NCBI RefSeq assembly: GCF_932274485.2
Contig: NC_065881.2
Coordinates: forward strand, 54,384,702 to 54,448,701
Direction of reading: 5' to 3'
DNA length: 64,000 nucleotides
From: Patella vulgata
Lineage: Eukaryota; Mollusca; Gastropoda; Patellidae
A program made the translations under genes and the position numbers. The notes beneath the pieces are model-generated. The model saw only the letters and a program-made list of their open reading frames with translations. It did not search any database and was not told where the DNA came from. Positions 56,700-64,000 of the stretch are shown piece after piece (within the stretch, counting starts at the first letter, position 1; each line of letters begins with the position of its first letter).

Positions 56700-57652
56700 A
56701 CTGGGGCCTTTTTCACGAAATTTTACCTAAGATAAAATCCAAATTTCAGTAATTTGATTGGATAATATTAGACATACTCCAAATTATGATCACTAGTCCA
56801 ATTAACAACCAATGCCTAACTGCGTAACGATGTCATTCGGTTTAAAGTTGCAATTTCATATTTTTAAGTTATATTTTTAAAATTTATTAAAATAAAGCCT
56901 TAAAATAGATGGTATCTATAAACAGTCCTACCTTGTTAAAGAATAATCATATTAATCCTATATTTCACTATTGCCAGTTGAGAAATTGGCAAAAATATCA
57001 TTTTCCCCTTCAAATTCAAACGTTTGAATATCGCTACTCCATGGTGGAGAATAGAAAACAAGGGAGGTAATTGGGAGGTAATTGTGTTATTATTCCCGGC
57101 GTAAACGAGTTTTAAGTGTGAGAATGACACCTATGATCGTAAAATAATGAGTTGACAACCTATTGAGCAAAAGATAGAAATATTTATGTTTTGACTTTCT
57201 TAGAAAATATGAAATTGTAACTTTAAACAGAGTGCCACATAACGTTACATAACGTTACGTCATGACTCACGAAATATTTACGCACGATTAACCAGTGCAT
57301 AGCAGAATATTGCAGAAAGACTAATTGCGTGACAAACGAGGCTATCAACGGTTACAATGTTAACAATACTGTTTAGAGACGAACAATGTACTTTCACCGT
57401 TTTTAATACCTTAAATTAAACGAAGGGCTGTCATGTTTTTGAACTTGGGATAGATTTGGTTTAACGGGAAGAATAGACACACTCCCTCAAAGGTCAAGTA
57501 TCATAAGTCAATCCAGCAATGGCCAGGGAGGGATTTCTCGGGCCATTGCTTCAGGAATATGAATATAAGAGTGATTTAGCCAATTAAAATTGAAGTATCC
57601 ACTAAAATTTGGATTTTATCTTTAATCAATATTTCGAGAAACAGGGCCCTGG
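56700..57652. mobile_element. Element of about 950 bp with terminal inverted repeats
   Basis: The left end reads CTGGGGCCTTTTTCACGAAA and the right end, as reverse complement, CAGGGCCCTGTTTCTCGAAA. The repeats continue with (C/A)TAAGATAAAATCCAAATTT-like sequence, so the inverted ends are about 50 bp and imperfect. The inside has no coding frame of note. The flanks share CTGGTGTTG (56678-56686 and 57649-57657), but it overlaps the edge and is not a clear target-site duplication. The superfamily is unknown. Confidence 0.75.
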
Positions 57653-58183
57653 TGTTGAAGTATAACTCTGTTCTTTTCAACATTTAGTGCCGTCCAACGG
57701 CTGAACATAACACTATACTAACAATTCAACACTTCACACACTTCGAAGTGTCAAAATGGGTCAGCGTTTAAAACTTTATCAATCTCTCCAAATACAGCCC
57801 CCCCCCCCCCAAAAAAAAAAGGAACGACCTGTAATAGATGCGGCTCTAACAAAAAACAAAATATCGCCCCATTAACGCGGAAAACCACAGTTGCAACATC
57901 CTGATGTGACCGTGGGCGTCATTCAGATATTACGAGAATCTGAAATGATTTTTCAAGTCTTTAATACTGGAAATTTATACATGTATTCACAATTACTTAA
58001 ACACATATAGTTACAGATAGACTGTCGTTTGTATGTTCTGGGCTGGAGGTCACCCCGAGGCTGAAATGTGAGGTATGAGGGCAGCTTGTTGACATAGGCT
58101 TGGTGGCGTTGTACTACCACTTCCCCTTTCGGAGTTCTACTATTTCCGGTATCGCATGGCTCTACCCTAAGAGTTTTTAAACT
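57653..58183. other. Non-coding stretch
   Basis: A C10-A10 run lies near 57799-57820. An 81-codon minus frame at 57953-58198 has no recognised domain. Confidence 0.35.
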
Positions 58184-58227
58184 CTTTAAATTCTGCATTG
58201 ATTTTTAAATTAATGCAGAATTTAAAG
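58184..58227. repeat. Perfect hairpin, 16-bp stem
   Basis: CTTTAAATTCTGCATT at 58184-58199 pairs with AATGCAGAATTTAAAG at 58212-58227 around a 12-base loop; one more base pair can be added. No T-run or gene end suggests a terminator. Confidence 0.8.
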
Positions 58228-58319
58228 ACTTTGACTTTCTAAATCATTAAAATACTATCTGAAATATTCTAGATATAAATACTATAAACTGCACGGCATC
58301 AGTCATATTGGTGTTAATG

Positions 58320-58725
58320 ACATGGTGGAAACAATAAAACGTTTCACCATCAACAGTGTTCAGAGAATCAAGAACACCGTCTTAAAGTCATCTTCGAAAT
58401 AATGCAACTTTCTACACCACCAATGGTGTTGAGAACACCGGGATTATAGTGTTAAGGATATCATGAAATAATGCAACTTTCTACACCACCACCGATATAG
58501 TATTATGAGCATGGTGAATGTAATATAATATACAGCTTTCATAATTATGAACATTGGCGAAATAGTGCAATAGTTTTACACTATAACTAGTGATAAGAAC
58601 GGCGTGGAAACAATGTAACCTCCTACACCCAAAGCAGTATACATGTAGTTGACGTATTGAATAAGTCTATGCATTCATATTATTAAAATAGTGTAACATT
58701 CCTACATCGTCAATATGACCCACAT
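58320..58725. repeat. Degenerate minisatellite, units of about 50-95 bp
   Basis: The motif GAAATAATGCAACTTTCTAC (CACCA) recurs with changes: AAATAATGCAACTTTCTAC twice, AAATAGTGCAATAGTTTTAC, AAACAATGTAACCTCCTAC and AAATAGTGTAACATTCCTAC. The intervening parts carry GTGTT(C/G)AGA(G)AACACCG-like sequence. Confidence 0.65.
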
Positions 58726-60419
58726 ATTAAGTCAAACGAGTAAAATCCATATTTCAATGGAAAGTGGTACTAGGTGTCCAAGAAGTAAACATTGCCTCAT
58801 CCGCCACTGTTCGTGAATAGCCGTTTATCGTAACACACATAATACGATTAGACCAATATGGAAATATCTTACTCCTTCTTGACACCGGTAAAGAAGTAAA
58901 CTTTACGAAATATAGTTTCATTAATGAAGTTTGTGACTACACCCATAGTATAAAAGATCACAATTACTCGCACCACCATTCCTTGTGTCTCGTCTTAAAT
59001 CAAAGAGCTGATAATACTCGTCATCATGATTTCAGGAATGTGGCTTTTGTCGTAATCAACGGAGATGCTAGCTGATGTATGCATTCTTATATATCGATAT
59101 AAGAAGAAACACTTAAGTCACGCAATAGGATGGTGATTAATTATTCCATTCTAGTGAATACTCGGCTAAATAGAAACTTTAAAGGGTACCAATATATCCA
59201 AAGGGAAAACGTTTGTCTATGATTGTGTCGACCCACAGGCTAAATATTCTGTTATAATCTCAATAAAAGACCAATATATTCTATAATATATAGATGTCTA
59301 TACGACTAGAACCTATATGTTTTGTGTATGGAAACTGCCTTATATAGCCACAAACGAATATGTAGTCAATAGTTAGAACCAAATACGCAAAGGGGTTTTA
59401 AATCTCTTTCTAGCTTTGCTTTTGTTCTTGCGCTAGTACCACGAATGTTTCTTCATGAAAGGTTTTCAATTATATCGACATATTTTATATGTGAGATTTC
59501 TTTCAGGCTCCTTTCTGTGATCAAAGAATTGTCATCAACTGTACAGGTATTTCTGTTGACCGTGTAAATAAAACTGTGCTTGTCAATATTTGATAGCGAG
59601 AAATATACAGTTGCACTTTTGTATTTATGAAAAATCATGAAAAAAATTTAACAATTCAAGAACGACAACTTATCTACTGGTAATAAAACATTTGTCGCGT
59701 CATGAATTAGTAAGCCGAGAACACCATATAAATTTGATAACCTAAGAAGAACGTTAAAATTTACTTATATCTCGTTCCTAAGTTACAGCTCAAACAATTT
59801 ATTTTCTAAATAAACTAAATATTACCTGGAAAATGTGTTTGGCTGGTTAATTTTATTTTTTCAGATCATTCACACAAATAATGGTTAATATCCAAATAGT
59901 TCACTGAAGATTTATTAAATCCTTACTTAGAATTTAACTTTCATTGTCTCATAGTCGTATCATAAGCAGATGTACATTAGTAGTGATAGTCTCTTAGTAT
60001 TATATTAAGTTTTAAAACTTATCAACCTATTTTTAGCTTGTTCCTGCCAGCAATATGGAGACAATCAAATTTGATCAACAATTTTGACGGCCTCTTCCGT
60101 TTTCTTCAACACTTTCATATTCATTAATCATTCGGTATTTCGGTATACAGTATTTTAATAATAATAATATACTAAATAGTAAATACGGATATAGGCGTGA
60201 CTGTACTTTATAATAAGCTAAGTTATTTGGTATCCCAGCAGGTTCCAAATGTTGGGGTTATTTTCTAACAATTTTATATAAACTATGAAACTGTTATACT
60301 AGTAAACACTTGCTATAGAATGTCGAGCACCTCATTTGTAAAATAAATAAACAGTGAAGAAATAATGATAAAGTAACTAGCCTAACTACCCAAATTTGCT
60401 GTGATGGAATAAAGAAAAA
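58726..60419. other. AT-rich non-coding stretch
   Basis: I see no supported gene or repeat. Confidence 0.35.
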
Positions 60420-60765
60420 TACAATGGACCTGGAAAAATATGAATACCCAAGTCAAGTGTTATGCAATAGTGAAAGATAAATACCCAAGTTAAGTTGAAA
60501 GATAAATAATCAAGTCGAGTGTCATTGTTATACAATGATGGAGGATAAATGCAGGGGTTATATAATGATGAAAATAAATACCAACGTAAAGTGTTATACA
60601 ACGGTGAAGGATAAATATCCGTGTTATACAATGGTGAAGGATAAATATCCGTGTTATACAATGGCGAAAGATAGATACAAAAGTAAAGTGTTATACAATG
60701 GTTAATGATAAATACCCAAGTCAAGTGTTATACAAGGGTGGAAGTCGAGTGTTGTACAAAGGTGA
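60420..60765. repeat. Minisatellite, units of about 29-40 bp
   Basis: The core GTGTTATACAATGGTGAAGG followed by ATAAATA(T/C)CC recurs about nine times with length changes. Two neighbouring units near 60600-60660 are identical (29 bp). A 112-codon minus frame that repeats SPLYNTDIYP results from the array. Confidence 0.85.
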
Positions 60766-61649
60766 CAAGCTAACAATGCCTCGCCCTTGTACATGTTTAG
60801 AAGGTACAGGGAGACAATTTCTGTGATATTAAGATGTATAGCAAATAGTATAAGACATCCCATATAATATGTTACCTCGTAATGTGAATATAAATGGAGT
60901 GCAATTACAATGTACCATACTTTTTCTTTACAATTACATTATCCAAGTGTTGTCAAAATGCTGACATTCTCCGGAATGATAATTGCAAAGCAAAAACTCA
61001 AAAAATATATATCTGAGAATTAGCAAATGCTACAACTATTATAATTGGTTGATGCGTGAATAGGGTTCCATGGGCATATAATAATTGAATGACGAGGTGA
61101 CTTGGAACACATTTGACGTACGGGCCAGCTTTGAACCAATAGCGAGCCGTGCTGACTAACCAATTATTTCACTTTCTATCACTCTGATTTATCAATGAAA
61201 TAATCATTATGAATACCTAATGAGAAATATATCTAATCAATCCATTCATTGGACTTCACAAAGTAGCACTTTTACTTTATAAATTGCCGGATACGGTGTA
61301 ATGGTGTTCGCATAAGAAACGTTCGTGTACTTGAATTTCTAAAGACAGATTACCGCCATTTTTATAATGTATTTGTTATGTAATGTTTATCTAGCACATG
61401 TTAGAAACCTGAGTTGTACGCCAGTAATATATTCTTAGAACTTATTTGTATAGTTGCTACGTGTTTAGGTAGTTAAATATTATAGTCACTGATTCTCCTT
61501 TGCATAACTTGTGGTTGGGAGGGGGGGGGGAGATAATTTCACATATATATGAACAAGTCCGAAATTAAAAAATATGTAAATAAATGCCAAATTATAATTG
61601 AAATTATTCAGATTGAAGCCTTATGTGTTACACCAGTTTCTAACCAGCA
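60766..61649. other. AT-rich non-coding stretch
   Basis: A G10-type run lies at about 61520-61530. I see no supported gene. Confidence 0.35.
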
Positions 61650-63040
61650 GCTGCCAGGCAGGATATGCCCACATTTTACACAATTTGCGTACAAAGAGCG
61701 GCCATTTTATCGGACAATCCCGAAATTCGAATTCAACCTTCATTATGGTGGAATGATGATGTATTTAAACGGTTTTTAAAATCGGAAAAAATTGTGACCT
61801 CTAGAGAATCCGCAAGCTAAAAATGCGATTTTTCGAACAATTAGGGGCCATAATCCAGGAAGTTAAGTTCATGTATCTGCAATTATCAAAAGGAAACAAG
61901 ATCTGTGTGTGTAATGGTGATATATTAACACCTTTTTTTAAAATCGGATAAAAATTGAGACCTCTACAGGTACCACAAGCTAAAGACTTGATCTTTTGTT
62001 CAATCAAGGGCCATAATTCAGGAAGTTACGATCCGATATGCGCGAATATCAAAGGAACCAATATCTTTGGGTTATAAACATGTATTTCAAGTTTCATCGA
62101 AATCGGATCAACCTAGAGGGTCCTCAACATTGATTTACCAGATGTTTACACTATTTGCGTACGAGGGGCGGTCATTTTGTCCGACAGTTTTGGCCCGATT
62201 TTTACGAAATTCGAACTCAACAACAATTACGGTGTTACGGTGATATATTCGAACGTTTTGTTTTTAAATCGGATAATAATTGTGACCTCTAGAGGGACCA
62301 CAAGCTAAAAACGCGATTTGGTCGTACAATCAGAGGCCATAATTTAGGAAGTTATGATCCGATATGCGCGATATGCATTTCAAGTTTCATCAACATCGGA
62401 TCAAAATTGTGGCCTCTAGAGGTCCACAACTTTGATATGCCAGATGTTTACACTATTTGCGTACGAAGGGCGGCCAGTTTGTCCGGCAGTTTTGGTCTGA
62501 TTTTCATAAAATTTAACCTCAGACAAAATTACGGTGTAACGGTGACATATTCGAACGTTTTTTTAATTTTCGTACAATCAGGGGCCATAATTCAGGAAGT
62601 TACGATTCGGTATGTACGAAAATCGACAGAAACCAAGATATTTGGGTTATAAACATGCATTTCAAGTTTCATCAAAATCAGATGAAGATTTTGACCTCCA
62701 GAGGGTCAACAACTCTGATAAACAATATTTAGACACTGTTTGCTAACGAGGGGCGGCCATTTTGTCCGTCAGTTTCAGTCCGATTTTTACGAAATTCGAA
62801 CTCAACCATCCTTAGGGTGTAACGGTGATATATTCAAACGGTTTTTTAAATCGAATAAAAATGGTCCGATATGCGCGAATATCGAAAGGAACTGAGATCT
62901 GTGGGTTATAAACATACATTTCAAGTTTAAACCAAATCGGATAAAAATTGTGACCTGTAGAGTGTTCACAAACAATTGTGGACGGACGGACAGGGGAGAC
63001 GACAAGATATATCCACATGAAAATGTGGGCGTATAACAAA
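61650..63040 (-). repeat. ATACGCCC-family array, minus orientation
   Basis: Units start with GCGTAC(G/A)A(G)GGGCGGCCATTTTGT near 61687, 62157, 62460 and 62741. Each is followed by CCGATTTTTACGAAATTCGA, AATCGGATAAAAATTGTGAC, CTAGAGGGACCACAAGCTAA, CATAATTCAGGAAGTTACGA and CATTTCAAGTTTCATC. The end at 62990-63035 has CAATTGTGGACGGACGGACA and CCACATGAAAATGTGGGCGT. So the plus array at 46.5 kb holds the outer part of the same family in the other orientation. Frames in this stretch are repeat-derived. Confidence 0.85.
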
Positions 63041-64000
63041 ATTGTCCTACACCCCCCACCCCACCCCACCTTTAACGTTTTAACGTAAGAGCGATGCTTA
63101 ATCAGAGCGACAACGGGAAATACTGTAGTTGAACACAATCTGTCGTAAGATTCCAAAATTAATAACACAAGTTAGTTAATTAATATCTTGTTTAAATGTT
63201 TTTAAAAAATATGACATAAACAGATTATAATTTTACAACTAATTATGTCCAAAGTATTCAGTCGGTCGTTTGAGTATTAGTTACTCAATCAGAGGGTTAA
63301 AGCCTGTTTCGACGATACGTTTGGTTCCACGTAGATTAAAAGAAAGTAATAATGGTTGCAAACACGCATTCGACTTGGAGCTAATGAACACTTGATTTAT
63401 GATTCACGGCAATGTTTTGAAAACTTATTGAGGTTTATCAATCAACTGATAATTAATCACTATCCATCTGCCGGCAATAGATTGAAAGTAGTGTTTCTTG
63501 TGCTGTGACTTCCTGGTGACCACTGCACCCATTTTGCATTATTGCGGGAAATTTTTGATTGGCATTGGGCATGGGAGGAAGGATATTATGCTCAATATTT
63601 TACAAAATCTATTACCATGCCTCGTGCATTTGAAAAGTCTATAATAGCTGGGGTATTCAATTGTAGATAACTTGGAAAAATCGGGGAGTATGAGCCTAAT
63701 TAATAAGTGATTTCTTTTTACTGAAAATTGGTTTAACATAAAAACTTTTCGGTTTTCGGGAATTATCTGTGTTAATGATTTAATATTCTTACACGTGCCT
63801 AATGATCGAGACGAAAGGAACTCACGGCATAGTTTGATTATAAACAAACCTCAAAGATACCAGTCACAGCGTTTAATGATTCTGGCAAAAAATTCCTTTA
63901 TTTTATGAAAATTGGAAGAATGTAAGCAAGGGTTTAACGTGGGGTGATCTAATGAACTTACAGTTGGTTTTCATTCTCGTAATAAACCATGTTTACTCTC
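63041..64000. other. Non-coding stretch to window end
   Basis: A C/A-rich run lies at 63050-63070. A 102-codon minus frame at 63539-63847 has no recognised domain. Nothing else is supported. Confidence 0.35.

Noticed and set aside
60386-60724. 112-codon minus frame with repeated SPLYNTDIYP
   Set aside because: It is produced by a minisatellite with units of mixed length. There is no signal peptide or conserved start.
62407-63168. Frames of 81-118 codons in the ATACGCCC array
   Set aside because: They repeat with the array units and change frame between units; no domain is recognised.
1-64000. LTR retroelement, virus-like element or CRISPR array
   Set aside because: I saw no paired LTRs, no gag, capsid, integrase or envelope-like frames and no regularly spaced short repeats of CRISPR type.

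Overview
The window looks like intergenic and intronic DNA of a lophotrochozoan animal, most likely a mollusc. It is AT-rich and has no long gene-sized open frames. It is full of tRNA-headed SINEs, MITEs, a Tc1-like transposon, palindromic repeats and a family carrying the motif ATACGCCCACATTTTCATGTG, which I associate with mollusc genomes. Nothing points to bacteria: there are no operons, Shine-Dalgarno sites or dense coding.

Gene content is thin and exon-like. The best case is a minus-strand exon at 4709-4818 with good splice sites. Its peptide resembles the N-terminus of inositol-trisphosphate-receptor-like proteins, and a possible partner exon lies just upstream at about 4985-5033. Other possible exons, with splice signals and an open frame but no recognised family, lie at 8109-8488, 10575-10710, 15478-15583, 23169-23303, 24482-24611, 31516-31579 and 34377-34482. 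A GC-richer patch at 43171-43546 combines ETS-, YY1- and nuclear-receptor-like motifs with a strong splice donor. It may be a two-way promoter with a short two-exon transcript (43424 to about 44520).

Element-derived coding: a nearly complete Tc1/mariner DD34E transposase (37764-38708, minus) whose 3' half is lost, a short reverse-transcriptase fragment of Penelope-like type (36258-36387), and a possible piece of a Harbinger-like transposase (54442-54567).

Repeats dominate from about 37 to 53 kb. Two tRNA-derived SINE families recur. SINE-A has an (ATTTC)n tail and SINE-B a (TC)n tail, but both end in GGACGTTAAACCCCATTTC, so they probably share one LINE partner. Several copies keep target-site duplications of 10-18 bp, which fix boundaries and show nesting: SINE-A inside a TTAA-flanked MITE (13048-13368), SINE-B in the flank of a SINE-A (47901-48182), and a 295-bp MITE inside a SINE-B (40563-40857). 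SINE-B and SINE-A pieces also form a tandem B-A-B-A block (39540-41670).

Other structures: a TTAA-flanked MITE family with four copies (about 12.7, 21.1, 28.9 and 34.6 kb); two large inverted duplications (24882-27454 and 44750-46245); a 430-bp nearly perfect palindrome built of TGACGTAA words (50447-50879) with a related 25-bp satellite at 37.3-37.65 kb; a roughly 950-bp element with terminal inverted repeats (56700-57650); an ATACGCCC-type repeat array at both 46.5-47.1 and 61.65-63.04 kb; and several minisatellites. The rest shows nothing I can support.
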